From: Pusillimonas sp. TS35
GTDB lineage: Bacteria; Pseudomonadota; Gammaproteobacteria; Burkholderiales; Burkholderiaceae_B
NCBI RefSeq assembly: GCF_009857885.1
Contig: NZ_WWER01000009.1
Coordinates: forward strand, 95,327 to 159,326
Direction: 5' to 3'
DNA length: 64,000 nt
This document shows positions 37,759 to 48,359 of the stretch, one piece after another; positions within the stretch are counted from its first letter, which is position 1; each line of letters begins with the position of its first letter. The notes beneath the pieces are model-generated. The model was not told the DNA's origin, ran no database searches, and saw only the letters and a list, made by a program, of their open reading frames with translations. A program made the position numbers and the translations under genes.

Positions 37759-38646
37759 ATGAGCCGTCAGCGCGCACTGCTTGCGATCCACGTCGCAGCG
37801 GTATTGTTTGGCCTTACCGGCATCCTTGGCAAACTCATCCAGGGCGACCCCATGGCTATCACGGCCGGGCGCGCCGGCTTCGCCGTTGCTGCCCTGTACG
37901 CAGTGCTGCGCCTGCAAGGCGGCGCAACCGTCCGGGGCGTCTCTCCGCGCAGCCTGGCCGCACTGTTCGCCGCCAGCGTCATGCTGGCTGTACATTGGGC
38001 TACCTTCTTTCACTCGGTAAAAATCGCCGGTGTTGCCGTCGCCACGCTGGGTTTTGCCAGCTTCCCCGCCTTTATCACGCTGTGCGAGTTCCTGGTCTTC
38101 AAAGAAAAGGTGTCGCGCGCCGAGTGGCTGATCCTGGCGCTGGTCACCCTGGGCCTCGTGCTGGTGACGCCGTCGTTCGATTTTCGCGACCAGGCCACCA
38201 CCGGCATGGCCTGGGCCATTCTCTCGGGGTTGACATTCGCGCTGTTCGCCGTCATCAACCGGCGGGCGGTGGCTCGGCTGCCGGCACAGCAGGTAGCGTG
38301 CTGGGAAAACATCTTTGTGCTGCTGCTTACCCTGCCCTTTGGCTGGGCTTCGCTGGGCAGCCTGGGTGCGCTCGATTGGGTTTGGCTGGCCATGCTGGGC
38401 ATCCTTTGCACAGCACTGTCGCATTATCTGATGGTGGCCAGCCTGAAAACCCTCGAGGCGCGCAGCGCCGGCATTGTCATCGCCCTGGAGCCGGTCTACG
38501 CCATTGTGTTCGCTGCCTTGTTGTTTGGGCACTATCCCTCGCCGCGCATGGTGCTGGGGGGCGTGTTGATGATAGGCGCGATCGTGTGGTCGGGCCTGCG
38601 CCAGCGCGGCGAAAAAAAGAAGCTGGCTAGCCAAAAGGCTAGCTGA
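37759..38646 (+). CDS. EamA-family (DMT) transporter
   Basis: A 295-residue inner-membrane protein with ten hydrophobic segments in two EamA repeats (first about residues 5-135, second about 145-280). It belongs to the drug/metabolite transporter superfamily, whose members export amino acids or other metabolites; the substrate is unknown. The C-terminus is Lys-rich and cytoplasmic. Confidence 0.9.
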   Translation: MSRQRALLAIHVAAVLFGLTGILGKLIQGDPMAITAGRAGFAVAALYAVLRLQGGATVRGVSPRSLAALFAASVMLAVHWATFFHSVKIAGVAVATLGFASFPAFITLCEFLVFKEKVSRAEWLILALVTLGLVLVTPSFDFRDQATTGMAWAILSGLTFALFAVINRRAVARLPAQQVACWENIFVLLLTLPFGWASLGSLGALDWVWLAMLGILCTALSHYLMVASLKTLEARSAGIVIALEPVYAIVFAALLFGHYPSPRMVLGGVLMIGAIVWSGLRQRGEKKKLASQKAS

Positions 38647-38742
38647 AATCCGGCCCGTAGGCCGCCACCGCATCGGCGCAGGGCGCTTAGGGCGGCGCGC
38701 CCTTGCATACGCAAACGGCGCACCGGCATCCCAACGTAGTGC

Positions 38743-39810
38743 TTAACCCTTGGCGATAATCTCGGCCACGGCCTTGCCAACGTCCTGTGTGCTGGCTTTG
38801 CCGCCCATATCGGGCGTGCGTGGGCCTTCGGCGAGCACGGTTTCGATCGCCTTGACCACCTGAGCGCTGGCGTCTGGGTAGCCCAGGAAATCCAGCATCA
38901 GCGCCCCACTCCAGATCTGCCCGATGGGGTTGGCAATGCCCTTGCCGTAGATATCGGGCGCCGAGCCGTGCACGGGTTCGAACAGCGAGGGAAACTTGCG
39001 CTCGGGATTGAGGTTGGCCGAAGGTGCAATGCCAATGGTGCCCGTACAGGCCGGGCCCAGGTCGGACAGAATGTCGCCAAACAGGTTTGAGGCGACCACC
39101 ACGTCGAACCAGTCTGGATGCTGCACGAAGTGCGCGCAGAGGATGTCGATATGGTATTTGTCCCAGCGCACGTCAGGGTAGCGTTCGCCCATTTCGGCCA
39201 CCCGCTTGTCCCACCAGGGCATAGAAATGGAAATACCGTTGGACTTGGTGGCGGCCGTCAGATGCTTGCCGCGCTTTTGCGCGAGCTCAAAGGCAAACTT
39301 CAGTACGCGCTCGGCGCCGGTGCGGGTAAAGATGCTTTCCTGCACCACCACTTCGCGCTCGGTACCTTCGAAGAGGATACCGCCACTGTTGGAGTATTCG
39401 CCCTCGGTGTTCTCGCGCACGATAAAGAAATCGATATCGCCCGGCTTGCGGCCCGTCAGCGGCGAGGTAACGCCCGGCATCAGGCGCACCGGCCGCAAAT
39501 TGATGTATTGATCGAACTCGCGACGAAACTTGAACAAGGACTCCCACAGGGCGACGTGGTCGGGCACCGTGGCCGGCCACCCGATCGCTCCAAAGAAGAT
39601 AGCTTCGTGCCCCAGCAGGCGCTCCTTCCAGTCTTCGGGCATCATGCGACCGTGTTTGGCGTAGTAATCACAGCTCCAGTCGAACATATTCCAGTCGAAC
39701 CCGATACTGTGGCGCGTGGCCACGGCATCCAGCACCCGCAGGCCTTCAGGGACTACTTCCTTGCCAATGCCGTCGCCCGGCATGACTGCTATCTTGTGAC
39801 GATTCGACAC
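38743..39810 (-). CDS. Tartrate/D-malate dehydrogenase (decarboxylating)
   Basis: A beta-decarboxylating NAD-dependent dehydrogenase of the isopropylmalate dehydrogenase family, 355 aa. KIAVMPGDGIGKEVVPEG starts the fold; DWSCDYYAKHGRMMPEDWKERL, NLRPVRLMPGVTSPL and FFIVRENTEGEYSNSGG fit the TtuC/DmlA branch (D-malate or tartrate) rather than LeuB. GTG 39810 is preferred because AGAGGTGG precedes it; ATG 39825 in the same frame has no ribosome-binding site. No LysR regulator is adjacent, although dmlR usually is. Confidence 0.88.
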   Translation of the reverse strand: MSNRHKIAVMPGDGIGKEVVPEGLRVLDAVATRHSIGFDWNMFDWSCDYYAKHGRMMPEDWKERLLGHEAIFFGAIGWPATVPDHVALWESLFKFRREFDQYINLRPVRLMPGVTSPLTGRKPGDIDFFIVRENTEGEYSNSGGILFEGTEREVVVQESIFTRTGAERVLKFAFELAQKRGKHLTAATKSNGISISMPWWDKRVAEMGERYPDVRWDKYHIDILCAHFVQHPDWFDVVVASNLFGDILSDLGPACTGTIGIAPSANLNPERKFPSLFEPVHGSAPDIYGKGIANPIGQIWSGALMLDFLGYPDASAQVVKAIETVLAEGPRTPDMGGKASTQDVGKAVAEIIAKG

Positions 39811-39946
39811 TTCCACCTCTTGCATGTTGTATTGAATGACGAGATTGAACGCTGTACCGCGCACGGGCCCACATGGCGCCGCAGATTAACGGATTAAGTA
39901 TCTTACTGCGGGAATGCCGCCAATGCCGCCCGCCCCGTGCGCCACC

Positions 39947-41485
39947 TTAGCGACGCCGGCGCGTGCCACCCACCAGCGAGCCAAGTATGCCGCGCATGAG
40001 TTGTGTGGTGGTGCTGCGTATGGCGCTCTTGACAGCCGCCTGCACCACCCCCTCGCGGCGGCCGCCGCGAGGGCCTGTGGAGCCAAACAGAAAATCCGTG
40101 ACCGCGCCCGCCAGATTATTGTCGTCATTCTGTCGTTGCGCAGCCCCCGCCTCCGCGCGCGCGCCCTTCTCCGGCTCCGACGCCGCGTCCGAACCTGGGA
40201 CACCGGCCATCGCCCGCGCCGCCAGCACTTCGTAGGCGGATTCGCGATCCACAGGCTTTTCGTATTTGCCCGCCAAGCCGGGCCCCGTGCGCAAGGCCTG
40301 CCGCTCCGCATCTGTTGCCGGGCCGATGCGGCTGTTCGGTGCCAGCACCCACACGCGCTCCGTAGGCGTAGGACTGCCCTTCACATCCAGCAGAGACACC
40401 AGTGCCTCACCCACGCCCAGTTCAGTAATGGCAGCCTCGATATTCAAACCCTCATTGGGTCGCATGGTTTCAGCCGCGGTGCGCACGGCTTTCTGGTCGC
40501 GCGGCGTAAACGCCCGCAAGGCATGCTGGACGCGATTGCCCAGTTGCCCCAGCACCGTATCGGGGATGTCCGCAGGGTTCTGCGTGACGAAATACACCCC
40601 GACCCCTTTGGAGCGTACCAGGCGCACAACCTGTTCGATTTTTTCAAGCAGTGCCTTGGGCGCATCGCTGAACAGCAGGTGAGCCTCATCAAAGAAGAAC
40701 ACCAGCCTAGGCTTGTCTGGATCGCCGATCTCGGGCAGGTTTTCGTAGATTTCCGCCAGCAGCCAGAGTAGAAAGACGGCATACAGGCGCGGCGCCTGCA
40801 TGAGGCGGTCGGCGGCAAGAATATTGACCATGCCTCTGCCAGCGGCGTCGGTGCGCAGAAGATCCATGACATCAAGCATCGGCTCGCCAAAGAAGGCGTC
40901 GGCCCCCTGAGATTCGAGCCGCAAGAGGCTGCGCTGGATCGCCCCGATCGATGCCGCCGACACATTGCCGTATTTGGTGCGCAGCTCGGTGCCGCGGTCT
41001 GCGACGTCTTGCAACATGGCGCGCAGGTCTTTCAGGTCGAGCAATAACATGCCCTCATCGTCAGCCACCTTGAACACCAGATTCAACACGCCTTCCTGGG
41101 TGTCGTTCAGTTCCAGCATCCGGCCCAGCAGCAGAGGCCCCATATCGGACACGGTGGCCCGCACGGGGTGGCCCTGTTCGCCGAAGACGTCCCACAGTGT
41201 TACGGGGCAGGCACCCGCCGCTGGCTCGGGGAGACCCAGGCGCTGCAAGCGCTCGGCCAGCTTGGGTGTCATCTGCCCGGGCTGGGATATACCGCTCAGG
41301 TCGCCCTTCACGTCGGCCATGAACACTGGCGTGCCCATGCCCGAGAACGCCTCGGCCAGCACCTGCAGCGTAACTGTTTTGCCGGTGCCTGTGGCGCCGG
41401 TGATACAGCCATGGCGGTTGGCGCGCTGCGGCAGCAGATAGGTTTTGGCGGTTTGGTTCTGCGCAATGAGGATGGGATCGGCCAT
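39947..41485 (-). CDS. HerA-like ATPase, DUF853 family
   Basis: A 512-residue FtsK/HerA-type ATPase. Walker [15 protein letters not shown] is at about residue 28, a Walker B-like [16 protein letters not shown] lies near 270, and [31 protein letters not shown] is the sensor region. This DUF853 type (E. coli YjgR) has no experimentally settled role. The C-terminal 60 residues are basic and low in complexity. ATG 41485 starts the homology; the longer frame overlaps the next promoter. The gene is divergent from the yebC-like gene. Confidence 0.92.
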   Translation of the reverse strand: MADPILIAQNQTAKTYLLPQRANRHGCITGATGTGKTVTLQVLAEAFSGMGTPVFMADVKGDLSGISQPGQMTPKLAERLQRLGLPEPAAGACPVTLWDVFGEQGHPVRATVSDMGPLLLGRMLELNDTQEGVLNLVFKVADDEGMLLLDLKDLRAMLQDVADRGTELRTKYGNVSAASIGAIQRSLLRLESQGADAFFGEPMLDVMDLLRTDAAGRGMVNILAADRLMQAPRLYAVFLLWLLAEIYENLPEIGDPDKPRLVFFFDEAHLLFSDAPKALLEKIEQVVRLVRSKGVGVYFVTQNPADIPDTVLGQLGNRVQHALRAFTPRDQKAVRTAAETMRPNEGLNIEAAITELGVGEALVSLLDVKGSPTPTERVWVLAPNSRIGPATDAERQALRTGPGLAGKYEKPVDRESAYEVLAARAMAGVPGSDAASEPEKGARAEAGAAQRQNDDNNLAGAVTDFLFGSTGPRGGRREGVVQAAVKSAIRSTTTQLMRGILGSLVGGTRRRR

Positions 41486-41598
41486 GTCCAGTCTTCCACA
41501 ATAGTAGGGAAGCCCAAGTGTAATTCGGTGCCCTCTCCCGCGCACGCGGTAAAATGGCGCTGAACTTCCCTCAACCCTGAATTTTGCATTTCGAATCT

Positions 41599-42330
41599 AT
41601 GGCCGGACACAGTAAATGGGCGAACATCCAGCACCGCAAGGGTCGCCAGGACGCCAAGCGCGGCAAACTCTGGACAAAAATCATTCGTGAGATCACGGTC
41701 GCGGCACGCGCCGGCGGCTCCGATCCGGACTCCAATCCGCGGCTGCGCCTGGCCTGGGACAAGGCTACCGCCGCCAACATGCCCAAAGACAACGTCCAAC
41801 GCGCGATCCAACGGGGCGCGGGCGGGGCGGACGGCGCCAACTACGAAGAAATCCGCTACGAAGGCTATGGGGTTGGCGGTGCGGCGGTCGTGGTCGACTG
41901 CATGACGGACAACCGCACGCGCACCGTGGCCGAAGTGCGCCACGCCTTCACCAAGAACGGCGGCAATCTCGGCCAGGAAGGTTCGGTCGCCTTCATGTTC
42001 AAGCACTGCGGCCAGTTCGTATTCGCGCCGGGCACCTCCGAAGAACAGGTCATGGAAGTGGCGCTCGAGGCTGGCGCCGACGATGTCCAGGCCGACGACG
42101 AGGGTGTGATCGAAGTGCTTTGCGCCCCCACCAGCTATGCAGCCGTCAAAGTCGCCTTCGAGCAAGCGGGCCTCGCACCCGAAATCCAGGGCATTACCAT
42201 GTTGCCGCAAAACGAAACCGAACTGTCGGGCGACGATGCCGTCGCCATGCAGAAACTGCTCGATATGCTGGAAGGGCTGGACGACGTCCAGGAGGTCTAT
42301 ACCACCGCAGTTTTCGATCAAGCCGAATAA
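41599..42330 (+). CDS. YebC/PmpR family transcriptional regulator
   Basis: A 243-residue protein beginning [21 protein letters not shown], the family hallmark, with [22 protein letters not shown] in the middle. Members bind DNA or, as recent work on the family suggests, assist translation of difficult sequences. It starts at ATG 41599 (a 15-nt longer frame is spurious). It is upstream of purD with 152 bp between. Confidence 0.95.
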   Translation: MAGHSKWANIQHRKGRQDAKRGKLWTKIIREITVAARAGGSDPDSNPRLRLAWDKATAANMPKDNVQRAIQRGAGGADGANYEEIRYEGYGVGGAAVVVDCMTDNRTRTVAEVRHAFTKNGGNLGQEGSVAFMFKHCGQFVFAPGTSEEQVMEVALEAGADDVQADDEGVIEVLCAPTSYAAVKVAFEQAGLAPEIQGITMLPQNETELSGDDAVAMQKLLDMLEGLDDVQEVYTTAVFDQAE

Positions 42331-42482
42331 AGGCCCTGTTTGCCGTGCTTCGTCGGGCCGCGTGGCCCGGCGTCCCCCATGTTCCCAACGCGGCCTGGTG
42401 CCGCGATATGCCGGATTCCCGGTTTACCGATGATCCGGCTTACCAATTTACCTAGACGCCCACGGGCAATATCAAACCAACT

Positions 42483-43772
42483 ATGAAATTACTCGTCATC
42501 GGCGGCGGCGGCCGTGAACATGCCCTGGCTTGGCGCCTCGCGCGCTCGCCACGCGTACAGACTGTCTACGTCGCCCCTGGCAACGGCGGCACCGCAAACG
42601 GCGACCGTCTGCAGAACGTCGCGCTGAGCACCAATGAAGAACTGGTCGCCTTCGCACAACAAGAAAAAATCGCCTTCACGGTGGTCGGCCCCGAAGCCCC
42701 GCTGGCAGGAGGGGTGGTCGACGCCTTCCGCGCGGCCGGCCTCAAAATCTTCGGCCCCACCCGGGCAGCCGCACAGCTCGAAAGCTCGAAAGACTACGCC
42801 AAGGCCTTCATGGTCCGGCACCACATTCCCACCGCTGCCTACCAAACCTTCACCGATCCGGCGCAGGCCCGCGCCTACATCGCCGCACAGGGTGCGCCCA
42901 TCGTCGTCAAGGCCGATGGCCTGGCGGCCGGCAAGGGCGTGGTGGTTGCCACCACGGTAGACGAAGCGCAACAGGCGGTCGACCAAATGCTGGGCGACGG
43001 CTCACTGGGCGCGGCAGGTGCGCGGGTCGTCATCGAAGAATGCCTGCAGGGCGAAGAAGCCTCCTTCATCGTCATGTGCGACGGCCGCAACGTGCTGGCG
43101 CTGGCCACCAGCCAGGATCACAAGCGCCTGAAAGACGGCGACCAGGGCCCCAATACCGGCGGCATGGGCGCTTATTCGCCTGCGCCCGTAATCAGCCCCG
43201 CCCTGCACAACCGCATCATGCGCGAGGTCATCCAGCCCACCATCGCTGGCATGGCGCGCGACGGCCTGCCTTACACCGGCTTTTTGTATGCCGGGCTGAT
43301 GATCGGCGACGGCCCCGACACCACCCGTCCGCTCAAGGTGCTGGAATTCAACTGCCGCATGGGCGATCCTGAAACCCAGCCCATCATGATGCGCGTGAAA
43401 AGCGACCTCACCAAAGTGTTCGAGTTGGCCGTCGCAGGCAAGCTCGACCAGGCCGAGATCGAATGGGACCGCCGCTGCGCCTTGGGTGTGGTCATGGCCG
43501 CTAAAGACTACCCCGCCACGCCGCGCACAGGCGATGTCATTGATCGCCTGGCGCCCGACACCGACGACTGCATGGTGTTCCACGCCGGTACGCGCCTCGA
43601 AGACGGCGTGCTCAAGACATCAGGCGGGCGCGTCTTGTGCGTCACCGTACTGGCCGACTCGGTCAAGCGCGCACAGGCGGCCGCCTACGATGCCGTGGCG
43701 CAAACCCATTTCGATGGCCAGCAGTTCCGTGGCGACATAGGCTGGCGCGCCGTCTCCGGCGGCCAGGCCTGA
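42483..43772 (+). CDS. purD: Phosphoribosylamine-glycine ligase
   Basis: ATP-grasp enzyme that joins phosphoribosylamine and glycine to form GAR in purine synthesis. It has 429 residues: [67 protein letters not shown] and [16 protein letters not shown] are all intact. hemF follows after 10 bp, so it can be co-transcribed with the next five genes. Confidence 0.97.
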   Translation: MKLLVIGGGGREHALAWRLARSPRVQTVYVAPGNGGTANGDRLQNVALSTNEELVAFAQQEKIAFTVVGPEAPLAGGVVDAFRAAGLKIFGPTRAAAQLESSKDYAKAFMVRHHIPTAAYQTFTDPAQARAYIAAQGAPIVVKADGLAAGKGVVVATTVDEAQQAVDQMLGDGSLGAAGARVVIEECLQGEEASFIVMCDGRNVLALATSQDHKRLKDGDQGPNTGGMGAYSPAPVISPALHNRIMREVIQPTIAGMARDGLPYTGFLYAGLMIGDGPDTTRPLKVLEFNCRMGDPETQPIMMRVKSDLTKVFELAVAGKLDQAEIEWDRRCALGVVMAAKDYPATPRTGDVIDRLAPDTDDCMVFHAGTRLEDGVLKTSGGRVLCVTVLADSVKRAQAAAYDAVAQTHFDGQQFRGDIGWRAVSGGQA

Positions 43773-43782
43773 CGGACGCGGC

Positions 43783-44688
43783 ATGGCAGTTTCCCTCACC
43801 GCCGCGCGCGAGTACTTCACCGGCCTGCAGGCCAGTATCGTCGGCACGCTCGAGGCTGCCGGTGGCGACGCCTTTGCGGCCGATCCCTGGCAGCGCCCCG
43901 AAGGTGGCGGCGGCCTGGCACGCTACGTCGAAGGCGGCGCATTATTCGAACGCGCCGGCGTACTGTTCAGTCACGTGCAAGGCGCCACCCTGCCGCCTTC
44001 GGCCAGCGCCCACCGGCCCGAGCTCGCAGGCCGCACCTGGGAAGCCATGGGTGTTTCCATGGTGCTGCACCCGCGCAACCCCTATGTACCCACCACGCAC
44101 ATGAATGTGCGGCTGTTCCTCGCCCATGCCCCAGCGCCAGATGCGCAAGACGTATTCTGGTTTGGCGGCGGGCTCGACCTCACCCCCTACTACCCGGCTG
44201 AAGAAGACGCGCGGCACTTCCACCGTGTATGCCACGATGCGGTCACGCCGTTCGGGGCCGAGGTCTACCCCGCCTACAAAAAATGGTGCGACGAATACTT
44301 CTACCTCAAGCACCGCAAGGAAACCCGTGGCGTGGGCGGGCTGTTCTTCGACGATCTGAACGAAGGCGGTTTTGACCGCTGCTTCGCGCTCACGCGAGCG
44401 GTGGGCGACAGCTTCCTGGACGCCTACATGCCTATCGTCGAGCGCCGCCGCCACACCGCCTATGGCGAACGCGAACGCGACTTCCAAGCATATCGGCGCG
44501 GCCGCTATGTCGAATTCAACCTCGTATACGACCGTGGCACCCTGTTCGGCCTGCAATCTGGCGGTCGCACAGAATCGATTCTGCTTTCCATGCCGCCCAC
44601 GGCCACGTGGCGCTACGACTGGGTGCCCGAGGCGGGTACGCCCGAAGCTGCATTGGCGCCCTTCCTGCGGCCCCGGAGCTGGCTGTGA
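43783..44688 (+). CDS. hemF: Oxygen-dependent coproporphyrinogen III oxidase
   Basis: Converts coproporphyrinogen III to protoporphyrinogen IX with O2 in haem synthesis. It has 301 residues with [58 protein letters not shown], and [31 protein letters not shown], the last being the family signature. The stop overlaps the nadD GTG start. Confidence 0.97.
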   Translation: MAVSLTAAREYFTGLQASIVGTLEAAGGDAFAADPWQRPEGGGGLARYVEGGALFERAGVLFSHVQGATLPPSASAHRPELAGRTWEAMGVSMVLHPRNPYVPTTHMNVRLFLAHAPAPDAQDVFWFGGGLDLTPYYPAEEDARHFHRVCHDAVTPFGAEVYPAYKKWCDEYFYLKHRKETRGVGGLFFDDLNEGGFDRCFALTRAVGDSFLDAYMPIVERRRHTAYGERERDFQAYRRGRYVEFNLVYDRGTLFGLQSGGRTESILLSMPPTATWRYDWVPEAGTPEAALAPFLRPRSWL

Positions 44689-45281
44689 AGATCGGCCTGC
44701 TGGGCGGCAGCTTCGACCCCGTACATCTGGCGCACATCGCGCTGGCGGACAGCGCGCGCAAAACACTCGGGCTGGACGAAGTACGTCTGATCCCCGCCGC
44801 CAACCCATGGCAGCGCGCCCCACTGGCGGCGGACGCGTCGCACCGGCTGGCCATGCTCGAGCTTGCCGTTGCTGGGCACCCTGGGCTGCGCATTGATCCG
44901 CAAGAGCTTGCGCGCAACGGCCCAACATATACCGCCGACACTCTTGATGCATTGCCCGAGGGCCACACTTACTACTGGATTCTCGGGGCAGACCAGCTCG
45001 CCAATTTCTGTACCTGGCACCGCTGGCAGGATATCGCCCAACGCGTCTACCTGGCCGTAGCCCAGCGCCCGGGCACACCACTTGCCGAACCAGACGCCCT
45101 GCGTCGTTTTCTCGACGAAATCGGACGTCCGCTGTTGCGCCTGTCATTCGCCCCGCGAAGCATCTCTTCCACTGAAATCAGGAGGCGGCTCGCCCACGGC
45201 GGCGATACCGCCAGCCTGCTCGATGTTGCAGTTGCACAATACATCCGCGAAAATCAACTGTACCGGGCGCCTGACACCTGA
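44685..45281 (+). CDS. nadD: Nicotinate-nucleotide adenylyltransferase
   Basis: Adenylates nicotinate mononucleotide in NAD synthesis. It has 198 residues with the nucleotidyltransferase motif [11 protein letters not shown] at 7-17, the [13 protein letters not shown]-site near the C-terminus, and [20 protein letters not shown] in the middle. GTG 44685 overlaps the hemF stop (GTGA), coupling translation. Confidence 0.96.
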   Translation: MKIGLLGGSFDPVHLAHIALADSARKTLGLDEVRLIPAANPWQRAPLAADASHRLAMLELAVAGHPGLRIDPQELARNGPTYTADTLDALPEGHTYYWILGADQLANFCTWHRWQDIAQRVYLAVAQRPGTPLAEPDALRRFLDEIGRPLLRLSFAPRSISSTEIRRRLAHGGDTASLLDVAVAQYIRENQLYRAPDT

Positions 45282-45303
45282 CGTATCACGTTATAGTCGC
45301 TAC

Positions 45304-45723
45304 ATGGAACTACAAAAACTTCAGCGCCTGGTCATCGACGCCCTCGAAGACGTCAAGGCCCAGGACATCAAGGTGTTCAACACCTCCCACCTTACAGGCC
45401 TGTTTGACCGGGTCATCATTGCCAGTGGCTCGTCCAACCGCCAAACCCGCGCCCTCGCCAACAATGTGGCAGACAAGGCCCGCGAACAGAAGGTGCCTGT
45501 TCTGGCCTTCGAAGGCGAAGACACTGGCGAATGGGTGCTGGTCGACCTTGGCGACATTGTCGTGCATTGCATGCAGCCCACGGTGCGCCATTATTACAAC
45601 CTCGAGGAAATCTGGGGCGGCAAACCTGTACGGGTAAAGCTGTTGCCGCAGTCCACACAACCAGTCATTGCACAATCCTTCGATCCGTTCGATGGCTTCG
45701 ATGACGAACTCGACGAACAGTAG
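45304..45723 (+). CDS. rsfS: Ribosomal silencing factor RsfS
   Basis: Binds L14 on the 50S subunit and blocks subunit joining when nutrients run low. It has 139 residues: the conserved core DIKVFNTSHLTGLFDRVIIASGSSNRQTRALANNV, then GEDTGEWVLVDLGDIVVHCMQPTVRHYYNLEEIW. The C-terminal tail is Asp/Phe-rich. It starts at ATG 45304, 22 bp after nadD. The order nadD-rsfS-rlmH is widespread. Confidence 0.96.
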   Translation: MELQKLQRLVIDALEDVKAQDIKVFNTSHLTGLFDRVIIASGSSNRQTRALANNVADKAREQKVPVLAFEGEDTGEWVLVDLGDIVVHCMQPTVRHYYNLEEIWGGKPVRVKLLPQSTQPVIAQSFDPFDGFDDELDEQ

Positions 45724-45735
45724 GCCAACGCGGCG

Positions 45736-46206
45736 ATGAAACTCATCGTCGTCGCTGTGGGCCAGCGGATGCCCGGATGGGTCGAGGCCGGCTGGCAGGA
45801 CTACGCCCGCCGTCTGCCGGCCGACTGCGCGCTCGAGCTTCGCGAAGTCAAGCCGGAGCCCCGCACCTCGGGCAAGACGCCCGCGCAGATGATGCAGGCC
45901 GAAGCCCGCCGTATCGACAGCGCCCTGCCGTCCGGCGCGCTGCGCATGGCGCTGGACGAGCACGGCAAAAGCCTCACCACGATGGCGCTTTCGCGCCAGC
46001 TCGAAGACTGGCGCGGGGAAGGACGCGACGTGGCCTTCATCATTGGCGGCCCCGACGGCCTGGATGCCGATTTCAAGCGTCAGTGCCACGGCCTGCTGCG
46101 CCTTTCTTCGCTCACCCTGCCCCACCCCATGGTGCGGGTGCTGCTGGCCGAACAGTTGTACCGCGCCTGGGCTATCATGACCGGGCATCCCTACCACCGC
46201 GCCTGA
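45736..46206 (+). CDS. rlmH: 23S rRNA (pseudouridine-1915-N3)-methyltransferase RlmH
   Basis: SPOUT methyltransferase of 156 residues that modifies pseudouridine 1915 in helix 69. The SAM-binding knot is [56 protein letters not shown], standard to the last residue. It starts 12 bp after rsfS. Confidence 0.97.
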   Translation: MKLIVVAVGQRMPGWVEAGWQDYARRLPADCALELREVKPEPRTSGKTPAQMMQAEARRIDSALPSGALRMALDEHGKSLTTMALSRQLEDWRGEGRDVAFIIGGPDGLDADFKRQCHGLLRLSSLTLPHPMVRVLLAEQLYRAWAIMTGHPYHRA

Positions 46207-46264
46207 CCGCATGTACGCCGTGCGCCGGCCGCCTGGTTTCCACCAACCAACGCACATCGCAGCC

Positions 46265-47707
46265 ATGACTATCCGACGCACCAAGATCGTAGCCACACTG
46301 GGTCCGGCCACCTCAAGCGCCGACAAGATCGAAAAACTCATTCTGGCCGGCATGGACGTCGCCCGGCTGAACTTCTCCCACGGCAGCGCCGACGATCACC
46401 GGGAACGCGCCCGGCTGGTGCGCGAGCTGTCAGCCAAGCATGGTCGCTTCGTCGCAGTCATGGGCGACCTGCAAGGTCCCAAGATTCGTATTGCGCGCTT
46501 CACCGAGGGTGCCGTCACCCTGCGCGAGGGCCAGCCTTTCACGCTTTCCAACCAGCACCCGTCCGAAGCGGGCAATGAAACCATCGTCGGCATCGACTAC
46601 CCCAGCCTGGTGCAAGACTGCCACCCTGGCGATGAACTGCTGCTGGACGATGGACGTGTGGTGTTAACAGTCGACACTGTCGACGAATATGCTGTGCATT
46701 GCACCGTGGTAACCGGCGGCCCGCTCTCCAACAACAAGGGGATCAACCGGCGCGGCGGCGGGATTTCCGCACCCAGCCTTACTGACAAGGACAAGGAAGA
46801 CATCCTGCTCGCAGCCGAGCTCGACATGGATTACGTGGCAGTTTCTTTCCCGCGCTATGGCACCGATATCCAGCAGGCCCGCAAGCTGGTGCAGGAGGCT
46901 GGCAGCAATGCCTGGATCATTGCAAAGATCGAACGCGCCGAAGCAGTGAAGGATGACCGCGCGCTGGACGCTATTATCAAGGTCAGCGACGGCGTCATGG
47001 TGGCGCGCGGCGATCTGGGCGTTGAAGTCGGCGATGCGCGCCTGGTGGGCATCCAGAAGCGTATCATCCAGCACGCGCGCACCCATAACAAGCTGGTGAT
47101 CACTGCTACCCAGATGATGGAATCCATGACGCACAGCCCCATGCCCACGCGGGCTGAGGTATCGGATGTCGCAAATGCCGTACTCGATTACACCGACGCG
47201 GTGATGCTCTCGGCCGAAAGCGCGTCGGGGCAGTATCCGGTGGAAGCGGTATCGGCAATGGCGCGGGTATGCTTGGGCGCCGAACAAGAGCCCACCACAA
47301 CGCGGTCCCAGCACCGGCTTGGCGAAACCTTTACACGCTGCGACGAAACCATTGCTCTGTCTGCCATGTATGCGGCCAACCATTTTCCAGGGGTGAAGGC
47401 CATCATCAGCCTGACAGAAAGCGGCCACACACCATTGATCATGTCTCGCATCCGCTCGGGTGTGCCCATTTACTGCTACACCCCGCACCCTGACACGCAG
47501 CGGCGCGCCGCATTGTTTCGTGGGGTCTACACGGTTCCCTTCGATGCCGCCCACGAAGATCCGGCCGAGCTCAGCGATAAGGCCATCGAAAAGCTGACGG
47601 CACGAGGCCTGCTGCGCAAGGGCGACTGGATCATCCTGACCAAGGGCGACTACTACACCAACAGTGGAGGCACGAACGGTATGAAGATACTCAAGGTGCG
47701 CGCGTGA
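46265..47707 (+). CDS. pyk: Pyruvate kinase
   Basis: Converts phosphoenolpyruvate and ADP to pyruvate and ATP. It has 480 residues: RRTKIVATLGPATSSADK, AGMDVARLNFSHGSADDH, VMVARGDLGVEV, MMESMTHSPMPTRAEVSDVANAVLDYTDAVMLSAESASGQYP and a C-terminal allosteric domain. ATG 46265 starts the homology. It sits between rlmH and maf, which are usually adjacent in related genomes, and overlaps maf by 4 nt. Confidence 0.97.
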   Translation: MTIRRTKIVATLGPATSSADKIEKLILAGMDVARLNFSHGSADDHRERARLVRELSAKHGRFVAVMGDLQGPKIRIARFTEGAVTLREGQPFTLSNQHPSEAGNETIVGIDYPSLVQDCHPGDELLLDDGRVVLTVDTVDEYAVHCTVVTGGPLSNNKGINRRGGGISAPSLTDKDKEDILLAAELDMDYVAVSFPRYGTDIQQARKLVQEAGSNAWIIAKIERAEAVKDDRALDAIIKVSDGVMVARGDLGVEVGDARLVGIQKRIIQHARTHNKLVITATQMMESMTHSPMPTRAEVSDVANAVLDYTDAVMLSAESASGQYPVEAVSAMARVCLGAEQEPTTTRSQHRLGETFTRCDETIALSAMYAANHFPGVKAIISLTESGHTPLIMSRIRSGVPIYCYTPHPDTQRRAALFRGVYTVPFDAAHEDPAELSDKAIEKLTARGLLRKGDWIILTKGDYYTNSGGTNGMKILKVRA

Positions 47708-48345
47708 CCGCGCCGCGCGATCCGCACGGCGCCTCCTCGAGCGGGCATGTTTTTGACTTGCCTGCCATTTACCTGGCATCGGCCAGCCCGCGCCGGCGCG
47801 AAATCTTGACCCTGATGCGGGTAGACCACGAGGTGCTGCACGTACCCGCGCCCGAAGGCGAAGACGAGCCTCGCCACGAGGGCGAACCGCCCGACGACTA
47901 TGTGCGACGCACCGCCCGCGAAAAAGCCGAGCGCGCCGTACGCTGGCTGGCAACGGCTCGCCCCGGCGATACGCGTCCGGTGCTGGCGGCTGATACTACC
48001 GTCATTCTGGACGGCGACATCCTGGGCAAGCCAATCGACGAGGCCGATGCGCGGCGTATGCTGGCGCGGCTCTCCGGGCGTACCCACGCTGTCCACACTG
48101 CTGTCGTGCTGGCCTACGAAGGCGCGCTGATCGAAGATGTTTCCATGACGGATGTACGTTTTCGCGCCCTGACGCGCGGCGACATTGAGGCTTATTGCGC
48201 TACGGGGGAACCCATGGGCAAGGCTGGCGCATACGGCATACAGGGTCCGGCCGGCATGTTTGTGGAATGCCTGCACGGCAGCTACACAGGCGTCATGGGT
48301 CTGCCTATGTTCGAAACCGCGCGCTTGCTGCAATCGATCTGCTGA
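47704..48345 (+). CDS. maf: Maf-family nucleoside triphosphate pyrophosphatase
   Basis: House-cleaning NTP pyrophosphatase of 213 residues acting on non-canonical nucleotides such as dTTP/UTP or m7GTP, depending on subtype. The phosphate-binding SASPRRREILTLM is near the N-terminus, with VLAADTTVILDGDILGKPIDEADARRML, and the C-terminal GKAGAYGIQGPAGMFVECLHGSYTGVMGLP. The start overlaps the pyk stop (GTGA), so it starts with GTG at 47704. Confidence 0.95.
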   Translation: MTAPRDPHGASSSGHVFDLPAIYLASASPRRREILTLMRVDHEVLHVPAPEGEDEPRHEGEPPDDYVRRTAREKAERAVRWLATARPGDTRPVLAADTTVILDGDILGKPIDEADARRMLARLSGRTHAVHTAVVLAYEGALIEDVSMTDVRFRALTRGDIEAYCATGEPMGKAGAYGIQGPAGMFVECLHGSYTGVMGLPMFETARLLQSIC

Positions 48346-48359
48346 GGGTGGCGCGGTGT

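Noticed and set aside
37384..38673. 429-residue leftward frame opposite the DMT transporter gene
   Set aside because: Low-complexity His/Gln/Arg-rich translation with no family likeness; shadow of the transporter and oxidoreductase genes.
42331..42482. Possible purine riboswitch upstream of purD
   Set aside because: The 152-bp gap shows no recognisable purine aptamer core, and purD follows other genes without a terminator/antiterminator pair.
46664..47953. 429-residue leftward frame opposite pyk
   Set aside because: No recognisable domain, and pyk on the other strand is unambiguous.
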